Shown here: positions 1-9,361 of the stretch, piece by piece
Layout: the number at the start of each line of letters is the position of its first letter
Numbering within the stretch: position 1 is the first letter of the stretch
NCBI GenBank assembly: GCA_002173095.1
Contig: NHBK01000014.1
Location: 310,001 to 374,000, forward strand
Reading direction: 5' to 3'
DNA from: Hyphomonadaceae bacterium TMED5
GTDB lineage: Bacteria; Pseudomonadota; Alphaproteobacteria; Caulobacterales; Hyphomonadaceae
Length of the DNA: 64,000 bases
The notes under the pieces: generated by a model
What the model was told of the DNA's origin: nothing
What the model saw: the letters and a program-made list of their open reading frames with translations, nothing else
Database searches by the model: none
Translations under genes and position numbers: made by a program

Positions 1-942
1 GCCTTTGGCGTATTGTCAGCGGCATCCGTCATAGTTCTTGGTGATGAAAGCGGCTATATCGACGGTGAGAACCAGAAGTTCAAACTCGCAGCTATTGAGG
101 CCATGTGGGAAACAGAACCCGCACCGGCATCTTTCACACTTGTCGGAATTCCGGATCGTGAAGATCGTGAAACCCATTATGCAGTGGAAATTCCCTACAT
201 GCTGGGCCTTATTGCTACGCGCTCGCTCGATGGCGAAGTGCTGGGCATTAATGATCTGGTCGAACAGGCCCGCGCCCGTGTCGTAAATGGTGTTGCCGCT
301 TATGATGCGCTTGAGCGGATCAAGGCGGACCCGGCGGATGCAGCTGCGCGCGAAGCCTTCGCCGCAACACAGACCGATCTTGGGCATGGTCTTCTTCTTA
401 TGCGGTATGTGGATGATCCACGCCTTGCGACAGAGGAACAGATCGACATGGCAGCGGACTCGCTTGTGCCGAATGTAGCGCTGACCTTCTGGTCTTTCCG
501 CTTCATGGTCGGCATTGGCTTCCTCTTCCTGCTCGTCTTTGCGACCTCATTCTGGTTCATGAACGTCAAACGGGCCGTACCACGATGGTTCTTGCATATT
601 GTGGTCTACCTCGTGCCTCTGCCTTGGATCGCTGCTGAGTTTGGCTGGATCACAGCAGAAGTTGGCCGCCAGCCATGGATCATTGATGGTGTTCTGCCGA
701 CCTTTATGGGCGTTTCCAGTCTGGATGTGTCTCAGGTCCTCATCACCATGATCGGCTTCACGGTTGTCTATGGTGCATTGCTGGTCGTTGAGATGGGGCT
801 GATGCGCCACGCGATCATCAAAGGGCCGCAGCGTGATGGCTATGCACCATTGCCGGAACTGCCGGGCCTTGGCGGTGGCTCATCTGATGAGCGTGCAGCG
901 CCTGCGCCTGCTACGCCATATCAACAGCAATTCGATAAGTAG
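1..942 (+). CDS. cydA: Cytochrome bd ubiquinol oxidase subunit I, 3' part (5' end outside window)
   Basis: This is the C-terminal 313 residues or so of CydA, the haem-carrying subunit of the quinol oxidase that reduces O2 to water in the inner membrane. The frame is open from base 1, so the start lies upstream. The conserved GWITAEVGRQPW segment (near 640-680), which belongs to the quinol/haem region of the family, is intact. Hydrophobic helices surround it (for example near 500-560 and 740-800). The C-terminus is a short soluble Pro/Ala-rich tail. cydB follows after 14 bases with a strong GAAGGAGGG ribosome site, so they are one operon. Identity is very secure; only the missing N-terminus limits the call. 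Confidence 0.96.
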   Translation, partial: AFGVLSAASVIVLGDESGYIDGENQKFKLAAIEAMWETEPAPASFTLVGIPDREDRETHYAVEIPYMLGLIATRSLDGEVLGINDLVEQARARVVNGVAAYDALERIKADPADAAAREAFAATQTDLGHGLLLMRYVDDPRLATEEQIDMAADSLVPNVALTFWSFRFMVGIGFLFLLVFATSFWFMNVKRAVPRWFLHIVVYLVPLPWIAAEFGWITAEVGRQPWIIDGVLPTFMGVSSLDVSQVLITMIGFTVVYGALLVVEMGLMRHAIIKGPQRDGYAPLPELPGLGGGSSDERAAPAPATPYQQQFDK

Positions 943-956
943 AAGGAGGGAATATC

Positions 957-2105
957 ATGGAACTCCCTATCGATTACGCGACCATTCGGGTCATCTGGTG
1001 GTTTCTCGTCGGCGTATTGCTGATCGGATACGCCCTCACTGATGGGTATGACCTCGGCGTTGCGTCTCTTCTTCCGTTTATCGGACGCGAAGACCTTGAG
1101 CGCCGTATGGTGATCAACTCCATCGGCTCTATGTGGGAAGGCCATCAGGTCTGGTTTATTACCGCTGGCGGCGCATTGTTCGCAGCATGGCCTTATGTCT
1201 ATGAGATCAGCTTTTCCGGCTTTTATCTCGCCATGTTCCTGGTGCTTGTGCCGCTTATTATCCGGGCCGTTGGTTTCAAATATCGCTCCAAGCTGAAAAA
1301 CCCGGCCTGGCGTGAAGCCTGGGATTGGGGCTTGTTCGCAGGCGGCTTTATCCCGGCGCTCGTTTTTGGTGTAGCGCTCGGCAATGTGCTTCAGGGTGTG
1401 CCTTATCATCTCGATGACACGCTGCGCGTCAGCTATGATGGCGGTCTGTTCGGTCTTCTGAACCCATTTGCCATTCTGTGCGGACTGGTCTCCGTTGGCA
1501 TGCTGGTTGTGCATGGCGCCGGGTTCCTCATGCTCAAAGTTGAGCGTGGCGAAACTATGGACCGTGCCGCGGGCTTTGGACAGATCGCAGCGCTGGCTAC
1601 GATCGTGCTCTTTGCGCTTGGTGGTGTCTGGGTAGCGCTCGCAGGAATGGGCTATGCTATTCAGGGTGAGGCAACTCCAACGGGACCTTCCAACCCTGTC
1701 GTCTATAATGATGTGGCCCGTGAGGCGGGATCGTGGATGGTGAATTATGGGCGCTATCCGTGGATGATCCTCGCGCCTCTGCTTGGCTTTGTCGGCATGG
1801 CAATTGCCTTCTTTGGCCTGCGCAAACAGAGCGCTCTGGGCATGGTTGGCTCTTCCATTGGTGTGACGGGCATTGTCAGCACAGTTGGCACCAGCATGTT
1901 CCCGATTGTTCTGCCAAGCTCTACTAATCCAGAGCAGACGCTTACGGTCTGGGATGCGTCTTCCAGCCATCTCACCCTCACCATCATGCTGGGCGTGGCG
2001 GTGATCTTTGTTCCGCTCATCCTGTTCTACACATCATGGGTGTTCAAAATTCTCTGGGGCCGCGTGACGGAAGAAGAGGTTGAAACCTCCTCTCACGCCT
2101 ATTGA
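957..2105 (+). CDS. cydB: Cytochrome bd ubiquinol oxidase subunit II
   Basis: A 382-residue integral membrane protein, full length for CydB. It pairs with CydA in the bd-type terminal oxidase, used when oxygen is low or the cytochrome c branch is inhibited. The N-terminus carries the family hallmark ALTDGYDLGV in the first helix region, followed by the NSIGSMWEGHQVWF segment. About eight hydrophobic helices can be counted. The start ATG at 957 has GAAGGAGG just upstream. It lies between cydA and the small cydX gene in the usual proteobacterial order. A 349-codon open frame on the opposite strand is a codon-usage shadow. Confidence 0.97.
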   Translation: MELPIDYATIRVIWWFLVGVLLIGYALTDGYDLGVASLLPFIGREDLERRMVINSIGSMWEGHQVWFITAGGALFAAWPYVYEISFSGFYLAMFLVLVPLIIRAVGFKYRSKLKNPAWREAWDWGLFAGGFIPALVFGVALGNVLQGVPYHLDDTLRVSYDGGLFGLLNPFAILCGLVSVGMLVVHGAGFLMLKVERGETMDRAAGFGQIAALATIVLFALGGVWVALAGMGYAIQGEATPTGPSNPVVYNDVAREAGSWMVNYGRYPWMILAPLLGFVGMAIAFFGLRKQSALGMVGSSIGVTGIVSTVGTSMFPIVLPSSTNPEQTLTVWDASSSHLTLTIMLGVAVIFVPLILFYTSWVFKILWGRVTEEEVETSSHAY

Positions 2106-2123
2106 TCGAAAAGGACGACACTT

Positions 2124-2273
2124 ATGTGGTATTTTTCATGGATTCTCGGCCTCGGACTGGCGCTTACTTTTGCCATTCTGAATGCGCTCTGGAATGAGTT
2201 CTCTGCCGATGCGCAGGAATGCGATGACGTGGATTGCGAAACCGAACTGGATCAGAAAATTCCGGTCGAGTAA
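2124..2273 (+). CDS. cydX: Cytochrome bd oxidase small subunit CydX (YbgT family)
   Basis: A 49-residue gene starting 18 bases after cydB. The N-terminus MWYFSWILGLG followed by ALTFAILNALWNE is the CydX signature: one transmembrane helix with the conserved Trp-Tyr-Phe start and a Glu after the helix. CydX stabilises the haem groups of the CydAB complex. The preceding AAAAGGACGACACTT gives a ribosome site (AAGGA). It is longer than the 37-residue E. coli protein because of an acidic tail with two cysteines (CDDVDC, residues 32-37). It is followed at once by a strong terminator, so it is the last gene of the operon. Confidence 0.93.
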   Translation: MWYFSWILGLGLALTFAILNALWNEFSADAQECDDVDCETELDQKIPVE

Positions 2274-2289
2274 CGGCTCTTGCCAAAAT

Positions 2290-2327
2290 AAAAAAGCCTG
2301 CGGTCTGAATGGATCGCAGGCTTTTTT
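2290..2327. terminator. Bidirectional rho-independent terminator between cydX and the MFS gene
   Basis: A perfect 13-bp inverted repeat (A6 GCCTGCG pairing with CGCAGGC T6) around a 12-base loop. The A-run and T-run make it work on both strands, ending the cydABX transcript and the convergent efflux-pump transcript. Confidence 0.93.
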
Positions 2328-2334
2328 GTTGGTC

Positions 2335-3549
2335 TTAATTGGCAAGTGCAGCCGGAGTGCGGCGGAGCCGGGTTTCAACAAGCCAGAGGCCGAGCGCGGC
2401 GATAGCGCAAATGACCATTGTGGTCGCCATAGGGAAAGCTGAGCCTGTTCCGGCAAGTGCAACCAGGCTCGAAACCGAGAAGGCGAGGCCGAACTGAACC
2501 GCGCCAATACCGGCCGAACCGAGCCCTGCATAGCCTTCTGAGCCCTCCATCGCGATGGACATGGCATTGGCCGTTAGCAGTCCTACCAGACCGATGGTCA
2601 ACCATAGTGGCGGCACAATCATCCAGATGATCGTTGAGCCGGAAACAGCGAAGAAAAGACCTGTGGCGACTGCGAACAAAGGCAAAGCGACCGTCATGAT
2701 CTGTCTTGGGCCCAACCGATTGAGCAGCATATTGTTCAACTGACCGAAGATCACCAGAGCTGATGCGACCAGACCAAACAGAAGGCCATATTCGAGGCTG
2801 GATAGCCCGAACCCCACCTGAAATACACCTGAAGACGCAGTGATGAATGCAAACATTGGCGCTTGAATGAAACCTGTAATGAGAGCGGGAAGGATGAATT
2901 CGCGGCGCTTAACGAGCTCAAAAAGCTTCGGCGCTGCGCGGCTGATTGCATCTGGATGTCGCGCTGCTTTTGGCAGCGTTTCAGGGATAATAAAGAAGGT
3001 CAGAACGAAAGCGGCAACACCCACGCAAATGAGCATGTAGAAGATGGACTGCCAGCCAAAACTGGTGAGCAACACGCTGCCCAATGAGGGGGCAACGATA
3101 GGCCCCAGCGTCATGAGCATCACCACAAGCGTCAGAACCTGAGCCGCTTTACGCCCATGATAAAGATCAGTCACGATAGCGCGCCCGACAACCATGCCGG
3201 CGCAGGCGCCGAGGGCCTGAATGACGCGTATACCGTTGAAAATTGTGATGTCCGTGGTGAGCAGGAGCCCAACAGAGGTCAGTGTGAAAACCCCCGTTCC
3301 GATAAGAAGCGGAAGCCGACGCCCAAGTGCGTCTGTAAGTGGTCCGACAATTAATTGGCCGACACACAAACCCAGAAAGAAAAGCGATAAGGACAATTCC
3401 GTTGCCGCATGGCTTGTTTCGAATGCTTCGGCAATATGGCCCATTGCAGCGAGATACATATCTGTCGCTAAAGGCGGAAAGATGGACAATAAAGCCAGCA
3501 CACAGATTATGAGTGCGGAATGTAGTTTAGATGGCGATTGTGCGGACAT
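2335..3549 (-). CDS. MFS drug-resistance transporter, Bcr/CflA family
   Basis: A 404-residue polytopic protein with about 12 predicted helices. The N-terminus (LSIFPPLATDMYLAAMGHIA) and the segment GQLIVGPLTDALGRRLPLL match the Bcr/CflA subgroup of major facilitator exporters (bicyclomycin, chloramphenicol and similar drugs, proton-coupled). It starts 92 bases from, and opposite to, a TetR-type regulator, so local repression of the pump is the obvious arrangement. The ribosome site is weak (AGG in AACAGGTATCTC). The real substrate cannot be told from sequence. Confidence 0.88.
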   Translation of the reverse strand: MSAQSPSKLHSALIICVLALLSIFPPLATDMYLAAMGHIAEAFETSHAATELSLSLFFLGLCVGQLIVGPLTDALGRRLPLLIGTGVFTLTSVGLLLTTDITIFNGIRVIQALGACAGMVVGRAIVTDLYHGRKAAQVLTLVVMLMTLGPIVAPSLGSVLLTSFGWQSIFYMLICVGVAAFVLTFFIIPETLPKAARHPDAISRAAPKLFELVKRREFILPALITGFIQAPMFAFITASSGVFQVGFGLSSLEYGLLFGLVASALVIFGQLNNMLLNRLGPRQIMTVALPLFAVATGLFFAVSGSTIIWMIVPPLWLTIGLVGLLTANAMSIAMEGSEGYAGLGSAGIGAVQFGLAFSVSSLVALAGTGSAFPMATTMVICAIAALGLWLVETRLRRTPAALAN

Positions 3550-3570
3550 GAGATACCTGTTTGAACTTCA

Positions 3571-3629
3571 TATCCGGCATTTATAGACTGCCGTATGATA
3601 ATTCAATATCCGATGCATTCCATCATCGG
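3571..3629. promoter_or_regulatory. Divergent promoter region with two candidate TetR operators
   Basis: Between the efflux gene and the TetR gene lie two short inverted repeats: CGGCA-N9-TGCCG (3575-3593, flanked by CATA and TATG) and CCGATG-N8-CATCGG (3610-3629). The second overlaps the GGGGGAG ribosome site of the TetR gene. TetR proteins usually bind such repeats in divergent intergenic regions. No promoter was assigned. Confidence 0.45.
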
Positions 3630-3641
3630 GGGGAGAGGCGT

Positions 3642-4217
3642 TTGAGTCAGGAAAAATCATCTGTTGGCAGACCCAAAAACGAGGCCGCCAGCACTGCGCT
3701 GAAAGAGGTCGCGCTCAATCTGGTTATGCAGAAAGGCTATGACGCCGTGTCGATTACGGAGATTGTGAATGGGGCGGGTGTCTCTCGCCAGACGCTCTAT
3801 AATCGCTGGGCTACAAAGGCAGAGCTCGTTCTGGATGCCTTCTTTGAGCTGGCGAACCGGCGTGTAGAGATGCCCGATCTGAAATCGCAAACATCTCGGC
3901 AGACATTGTTGAGCGACTTTCTGAAACAGATTTTTTTACATCTTGAAAAAGATGGAGACAGCCTTGGAAGCTTTGTCTCGGCCGCTCAGTCAGACCATGA
4001 CTTTCGGGAAAAATTCTATACCCGCTTTGTGGCCCCGCGCGCAGATATCGTCCGGAAACTTCTGAAGGATGCACAGTCGCGAGGTGAGCTTGCGCCAGAT
4101 AAGAATATCGAGCTCTGGACCGCATTCATACATGGTGCCTTCTGGTACAGGCTGATCAACGGGCAGCCCATACCTCAGGACTTGGCGAACGAGATTGCAG
4201 AAGAAGTCTTCCGCTGA
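3642..4217 (+). CDS. TetR/AcrR family transcriptional regulator
   Basis: A 191-residue protein when started at the TTG at 3642. A perfect GGGGGAG ribosome site sits at 3628-3634, whereas the longer upstream reading (to 3561) adds a poorly conserved 27-residue tail without a ribosome site. The N-terminal helix-turn-helix (DAVSITEIVNGAGVSRQTLYNRWATKAEL) is typical TetR; the C-terminal half is the helical ligand and dimer domain. It is divergent from the Bcr/CflA pump at 2335-3549, so it probably represses the pump and itself, with release by an exported compound. The family is certain; the target is inferred. Confidence 0.88.
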   Translation: MSQEKSSVGRPKNEAASTALKEVALNLVMQKGYDAVSITEIVNGAGVSRQTLYNRWATKAELVLDAFFELANRRVEMPDLKSQTSRQTLLSDFLKQIFLHLEKDGDSLGSFVSAAQSDHDFREKFYTRFVAPRADIVRKLLKDAQSRGELAPDKNIELWTAFIHGAFWYRLINGQPIPQDLANEIAEEVFR

Positions 4218-4422
4218 TCATTGCGCCGTCAGTTCTGACTCACTGAAAAGGTCAGGTATTGTCCGAGAACGGAGCAAACCCTGCTCATCCGTTGTGCAAT
4301 GCGCCGTCCCAATTCAGCTATAACGTCGAAATATGTAGAATCCGGGCCACCCAGATTGACGAAAACAGGCCGTTCCATAGGCTCGATTGAAACAAATTAT
4401 TGCTGACTATCGAGGATGGGCC

Positions 4423-5199
4423 ATGAAACACTATAGCGATTTCGGTGACCTGACACACTGGCCGGTTGTGGGAATGCACGACGAATACAGCACGGGATTC
4501 CGTGATGAACCGCACTCACACAGCCGCGCGCAACTGCTTTACGCATCATCGGGCGTGATGTCCGTGACGGTGGAAAATGCGAGCTTTGTGGTTCCGCCTC
4601 AACGTGCAGTCTGGATCCCGTCCCATCACGTGCATAGCGTTTCCTGTCGAGGTCCGGTCTCTCTGCGCACGCTTTATCTGGATGAAGAATCCACCGGACT
4701 TTCAGACCTTGGCTGCCATGTGGTGGAGATTTCCGACCTGTTGCGCGCGCTTATTGTGGAGCTGGCAACGATCGAGACGACGCGCCCTCACACAGAGCGC
4801 GAAAAGACCATCATTCAGCTGATGATTGGCGAGCTGAAGAACATGCCAAACGCGCCTTATGGCGTACCAATGCCGTCAGATTATCGTCTTCTGCGCATCT
4901 GCAAGACCATCATGTCTAATCCGGGCGATACGGCTTCTCTGGATGAGCTGGCGAGCGAAGCTGGCATGGGGCGTCGCACGTTTACACGCCTCTTCAAACA
5001 GCAGACTGGCATGGGCGTAGCGTCCTGGCGTCACCAGGTTCGCCTGATGGAAGCGATCTCTCTTCTGTCCATCGGCAAGCCAATTACGTCGGTTGCATTT
5101 GACGTGGGGTATGAAAGTGCAAGCGCCTTCACAGCCATGTTCAACCGGTCTTTCGGCGTGCCGCCAAGCCAGTATATGGCGCGCTCAGCGGCAGCCTGA
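4423..5199 (+). CDS. AraC family regulator with N-terminal cupin domain
   Basis: A 258-residue protein. ATG 4423 is chosen because GAGG lies at 4412-4415; an in-frame TTG at 4387 has no ribosome site. Residues 1-120 form a cupin-like sensor with HSHSRAQLLYASSG and WIPSHHVHSV, a pattern seen in AraC proteins of the YdeC/NimR type. The C-terminal 100 residues carry two helix-turn-helix motifs (DELASEAGMGRRTFTRLFKQ and AFDVGYESASAFTAMFNRSFG) and end in the usual FGVPPSQY. It is convergent with the sodium:amino acid symporter. What it senses and controls is unknown. Confidence 0.88.
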   Translation: MKHYSDFGDLTHWPVVGMHDEYSTGFRDEPHSHSRAQLLYASSGVMSVTVENASFVVPPQRAVWIPSHHVHSVSCRGPVSLRTLYLDEESTGLSDLGCHVVEISDLLRALIVELATIETTRPHTEREKTIIQLMIGELKNMPNAPYGVPMPSDYRLLRICKTIMSNPGDTASLDELASEAGMGRRTFTRLFKQQTGMGVASWRHQVRLMEAISLLSIGKPITSVAFDVGYESASAFTAMFNRSFGVPPSQYMARSAAA

Positions 5200-5230
5200 A
5201 CAAGCTGTTTTCAATTGGAAAATTGTATAA

Positions 5231-5258
5231 GGGTGAAGCTCAGGCTTCACCCTTTTTT
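5231..5258. terminator. Terminator shared by AraC gene and symporter; overlaps the symporter stop
   Basis: GGGTGAAGC-TCAG-GCTTCACCC followed by six T on the plus strand: a 9-bp perfect stem with a 4-base loop. It ends the AraC transcript. The hairpin contains the last codons and stop (5240-5242) of the symporter gene on the other strand. Confidence 0.9.
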
Positions 5259-6643
5259 ACGAGCGCCAGATACTCTTTTGTATCGCGACGGACATCACCT
5301 GACAGGATGTAGAGGCCAATCAGGTTTGGTACCGACAGAAGGAAAAACAGGCTGTCTGTGAGGTTGATGACGGTCGTTGTATCGACTAGTGCACCGAGCG
5401 GAAGCGTGCCGCAGAACCAGATCAGATAAAGACGATTTTTCAGAGGTGTAGAGCCAAACAGATAGGCTGAAACCTGTAAGCCATAATAGCCGACGGCAAG
5501 TACGGTAGAGAAGGCAAACAGGCACACGGCGACCGCCAGCAGATATGGGAACCAGCTGGATACAGTTGCAAAGGCAGCTGACGTCATGGCGACATCTGTC
5601 AGGCCTGTTTCCCACGCACCACTTACGATGAGCGCAATGCCCGTGGCCGAACAGATAAGAACTGTATCGATGAAGGGCTCAAGCAGGGCGACCATTCCTT
5701 CAGACGCCGGGTGACGGGTCTTGGCGGCAGCGTGAGCGATCGTGGCTGAGCCAATGCCAGCTTCGTTGGAGAAGGCTGCGCGGCGCATACCCGCGATGAA
5801 GGCCCCAATGGCGCCGCCTGCGACAGAGTCTGGCTGAAAGGCCTGTGAAACGATGAGCGAAACGGCATGAGGAATTTCGGTTACATTCAACGCCAGAATA
5901 CTGAAAACACCAATCAGATAAGCCAGACACATGAGCGGTGTCAGGCGAGCGGTGACCTTGGCGATGGAGTGCGCGCCGCCCAGTAGAACAAGGGCAGCGA
6001 GAACAGAAATACCAATGCCATACGCCATGGCAGGGCCAAGGCCCTCGCTAAGGCCGAGCACCGACTGAACCTGCGAGTAGGACTGGTTGACCTGAATGGT
6101 CTGAATAAAAGCCAGAATGGCAAAACAGGCATAAATGCCGCCGAGAATTTTGCCGAGCCGGGGCATGCCTTTTGCGGCAAGGCCGTTCTTCAGTGTCCAC
6201 ATTGGACCGCCCGAATAGCGCCCGTTTGGCAGAACGGTTCGATATTTCACTGCCAGCAGGACTTCAGCGAATTTCAGCGACATGGCGAACAAGCCGATAA
6301 TCACCATCCAGAAAAGCGCGCCCGGCCCGCCAATCGCAACAGCAATGGCCACGCCTGCGATGTTACCAAGGCCAATCGTCCCCGACAGCGCCGTGGTCAG
6401 CGCGGCAAACTGTGTCATCTCACCTGGCGCGTCCTTGTCTTCATGTTTGCCGCGCACAGTGTTTATTGCGAGACCGAAACATCTGATACTTGGAAACCGC
6501 AGAAAGATGGTGAAGAAGATCATCGCGGCGGCCAGCCAGATGACGATCAGATTGACTTCAGTCCCCGCGATCGGCACGGCGGTGAAGACGAAGGACACCA
6601 GATGGCCGGAAAAGGTCTCAAGTGCGTCTAGCGCTGAAGTCAT
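5240..6643 (-). CDS. Sodium:alanine/glycine symporter (AGCS family)
   Basis: A 467-residue inner-membrane protein with about 11 helices. It matches the AGCS family: an N-terminal IRCFGLAINTVRG segment, GTIGLGNIAGVAIAVAIGGPGALFWM (the conserved pore motif region), and YSGGPMWTLKNGL. Family members import alanine, glycine or D-alanine with Na+. The start has GGGGAA seven to eight bases upstream. It lies next to the region of D-amino acid and peptide enzymes, which fits amino acid import. Its last codons form the shared terminator with the AraC gene. The exact substrate is not determinable. Confidence 0.9.
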   Translation of the reverse strand: MTSALDALETFSGHLVSFVFTAVPIAGTEVNLIVIWLAAAMIFFTIFLRFPSIRCFGLAINTVRGKHEDKDAPGEMTQFAALTTALSGTIGLGNIAGVAIAVAIGGPGALFWMVIIGLFAMSLKFAEVLLAVKYRTVLPNGRYSGGPMWTLKNGLAAKGMPRLGKILGGIYACFAILAFIQTIQVNQSYSQVQSVLGLSEGLGPAMAYGIGISVLAALVLLGGAHSIAKVTARLTPLMCLAYLIGVFSILALNVTEIPHAVSLIVSQAFQPDSVAGGAIGAFIAGMRRAAFSNEAGIGSATIAHAAAKTRHPASEGMVALLEPFIDTVLICSATGIALIVSGAWETGLTDVAMTSAAFATVSSWFPYLLAVAVCLFAFSTVLAVGYYGLQVSAYLFGSTPLKNRLYLIWFCGTLPLGALVDTTTVINLTDSLFFLLSVPNLIGLYILSGDVRRDTKEYLALVKKGEA

Positions 6644-7051
6644 AGAAGTTCCCCATTACAGAAGTGAGCCTTTAGCGAAGGGGAATGCGCGGGCCTTGCC
6701 AATCGGGCGGGCCGAGATTGGCCTTCAGACACAACCGATTGACCCATTTTGCGCACTGCGTGCTGATTATCTGTCAGGCGTCACTGATCTCAATAGGCGA
6801 ACAGGCTGCAAAATATACAATTCTTGCGCGCAAACACTCCGTACACGACAGGCTTTCTTCCGGAACGCGGCCCTTTGAGAACGCATTGCGGCCCTTTTTG
6901 GCAAGCTTGAATTCAGGGCGTTGGGTAACGTCAGATGGTCGGGAAAAGTGTGTTCAGCCCTAAGCGGTGTGAACGCCTCACCCTCCTGAATTCCGCGTGG
7001 GGGAGACACGAAGCGCGGTTACGGATGCAACGCACAGGTTGGAGAATGGGC
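6644..7051. other. Intergenic region between symporter and TonB receptor
   Basis: About 408 bases without a convincing gene. It must hold the divergent promoters of the symporter and the TonB receptor. A short direct repeat, GCGGCCCTTT, occurs twice near 6868-6900. An open frame continues upstream of the receptor start to 6935, but it is not signal-peptide-like and has no ribosome site. I see no clear terminator or RNA gene here. Confidence 0.5.
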
Positions 7052-9343
7052 ATGAAACAGACAGTCGCAGGTTTGCTGATTGGGGCCAGCACACTGGCAC
7101 TTACGGGTGCTGCTTTCGCGCAGGATGAGGCGCCAGACGATGAAGTGCGCTCGCTTGCAACAGTAGTTGTACAGGGCGAAAAAGTTGAGCGCTCGCTACA
7201 GGATACGGTTTCCAGTGTCGCGGTTGTTTCAAGTGAAACAATTGAAGACCGGAACCTGATTTCACTCGATGATATTTTTGGTCAGATCGCGAACGTCACT
7301 GAAACCTACCCGGGCTCAGGCTATACCATTCGCGGTATTTCCAACCGGAACGTCACGGCTGGCGGCGCAGCTGGCCTTTCTACGGTTTTCCTCGATGGGT
7401 CTGCTCTGCCGGATGCTTACACGACGGGTACGCCTACGGATATGTGGGATGTCGCGCAGGTGGAAGTTTTGCGCGGTCCGCAATCTACGCTTCAGGGCCG
7501 GAACACGCTGGCCGGTGCCGTTATCATCAACACGATGGACCCAACCTATGAGTGGGATCTGCGTGGTCGTGTGACCATGGATGATCACGCCTCCAGCAGC
7601 TATGCGCTCGCCGGTGGTGGTCCAATCATTGAAGACGAGCTGGCTTTCCGCCTGGTTGCGGAAATGAAGGACAATGATGGCTATATCAACAACCCGACGC
7701 TGGGGATTGATGAAGATGCCAGCGAGCTGACTTCAGGTCGCCTGCGTCTTCTCTGGGAGCCAGCTGCATTTGAAGGCTTCCGCGCCGAGTTCAGCTATTC
7801 CAAGAGTAGCTATGAAGGCGGCTGGATCCAGAGCTATGCAAATGGCGGCGTTGACGACTATTTTGAAAACCGCGTCGATTTCTCTGACGAGCAGAATACG
7901 TTCAATCGCGACTCTGATTTTGCGTCTCTGAATCTCTCTTACGAGCTGAATGATGCCTTCACGCTGAGCGCGGTAACCGGTTGGTCCAGCGAAGATGTGG
8001 ATGGCACATATGATGCTGACTATACGGCTGATTCCATTGCCTATGGTGCGCTTGTTGAGACTTATGACACCTTCTCTCAGGAGCTTCGTCTGAACTATTC
8101 TGGCGAGTCTTTCGAAGGTCTGGTCGGACTTTACTATTCAGACCGCGAGCGCGACTTCCTGGATACCAGCATCACGAATGTTGAAACGCCAACCTCAACT
8201 ATTTCCTACCTCATTCAGGCAAATGGTGTGGATGCGGCGACGGCTGACTATGTAGCTGCGCTCTATACCAGCATGCTGCCGGTAATCCCGGTCGACTATT
8301 ATGGTGACGGCCTTTACGGCACAGAGAACTATGCGATCTTCGCGGACGGTGTGTACAGCATCACGCCTCAACTCGATATTCTCGCGGGCTTCCGTTACGA
8401 TTATGAAGAGTTCACGCAATCGGCTGATACTTCAGCAACGTTTGCGGGCACCTATCCTGATCCGAACCTGTTCGGCGCGCCATATTCTGACATGTGGCTG
8501 CTGATTTATGGCATCAACCTTGGCGTTGCTGATCTCGTCGGCGCTGCGTCCGGCTCTACCAACGGCCCTGTGCCGGAAGAGTTCGAAGCCTTCCTGCCGA
8601 AACTTGGTGTCAGCTATCACTGGACTGATGATCTGACGACCAGCTTCACTGTTCAGAAGGGCTATCGTTCTGGTGGTTCTACCATCAATATCGCCCGTGC
8701 GACGATCGTACCTTACGATCAGGAGTTCACTTGGAACTATGAAGCATCGCTTCGTTCTGTCTGGCTCGACGGTGCGCTCACGGTGAATGCAAACGCATAC
8801 TATACCGATTGGACCGACCAGCAGGTCAGCGTCAATTTTGGTCAGAGCGAGTATGACTATCACACCGTCAATGCGGGTTCATCTTCGCTTTACGGCTTTG
8901 AGATCGACGCCAACTATCTGTTCAGCGATGAGTGGAGCTTCTATGGCGCGCTTGGTCATGCTGTGACCGAATTCGACGAATTCGACGTCACGGTTGGCGG
9001 AACATCCAGTGATCTGTCTGGTCGCAGCTTTGCCTTCGCACCAGAATGGACCTCCAGTGTTGGTCTTCGTTACGAGGCGCCATCAGGCTTCTTCGTTGAT
9101 GGTGGCATTGACTATCGCTCGTCTCAGTACAGCGCGGTTACCTCCACGCAGGAAGATGGTGAAGTCGATAGTCGCACACTGGTCAATCTGAATGTGGGCT
9201 ATGATGCCGACACATGGCGCCTGACCGTATTCGCGAACAATCTGCTCGACGAAAAATATGTTCAGTACAATCAGGTTGATACTAATCGCCTGCTCCTGGG
9301 TGCTCCGCGCGTTGTCGGTGCGTCCCTCAGCTTCGATTTCTGA
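7052..9343 (+). CDS. TonB-dependent outer-membrane receptor
   Basis: A 763-residue protein started at ATG 7052, which has GGAG seven bases upstream and gives a clean signal peptide (KQTVAGLLIGAS... cleaved after AAFAQ). A plug domain follows (VVVQGEKVERSLQDTVSSVAVV, later IRGISNRN and VEVLRGPQSTLQGRNTLAGAV), then a 22-strand barrel ending in the aromatic SLSFDF. It takes up a ligand across the outer membrane using TonB energy. The next genes are a flavin amine oxidase, a D-glutamate pathway and peptidases, so an amino acid derivative or peptide is a possible ligand; sequence alone does not show it. Confidence 0.92.
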   Translation: MKQTVAGLLIGASTLALTGAAFAQDEAPDDEVRSLATVVVQGEKVERSLQDTVSSVAVVSSETIEDRNLISLDDIFGQIANVTETYPGSGYTIRGISNRNVTAGGAAGLSTVFLDGSALPDAYTTGTPTDMWDVAQVEVLRGPQSTLQGRNTLAGAVIINTMDPTYEWDLRGRVTMDDHASSSYALAGGGPIIEDELAFRLVAEMKDNDGYINNPTLGIDEDASELTSGRLRLLWEPAAFEGFRAEFSYSKSSYEGGWIQSYANGGVDDYFENRVDFSDEQNTFNRDSDFASLNLSYELNDAFTLSAVTGWSSEDVDGTYDADYTADSIAYGALVETYDTFSQELRLNYSGESFEGLVGLYYSDRERDFLDTSITNVETPTSTISYLIQANGVDAATADYVAALYTSMLPVIPVDYYGDGLYGTENYAIFADGVYSITPQLDILAGFRYDYEEFTQSADTSATFAGTYPDPNLFGAPYSDMWLLIYGINLGVADLVGAASGSTNGPVPEEFEAFLPKLGVSYHWTDDLTTSFTVQKGYRSGGSTINIARATIVPYDQEFTWNYEASLRSVWLDGALTVNANAYYTDWTDQQVSVNFGQSEYDYHTVNAGSSSLYGFEIDANYLFSDEWSFYGALGHAVTEFDEFDVTVGGTSSDLSGRSFAFAPEWTSSVGLRYEAPSGFFVDGGIDYRSSQYSAVTSTQEDGEVDSRTLVNLNVGYDADTWRLTVFANNLLDEKYVQYNQVDTNRLLLGAPRVVGASLSFDF

Positions 9344-9361
9344 TCTGAAGTCACCCCAAGG

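Noticed and set aside
921-1970. 349-codon open frame on the minus strand opposite cydB
   Set aside because: It is a shadow of cydB codon usage; it is rich in His/Arg/Asn and low-complexity-like with no recognisable family.
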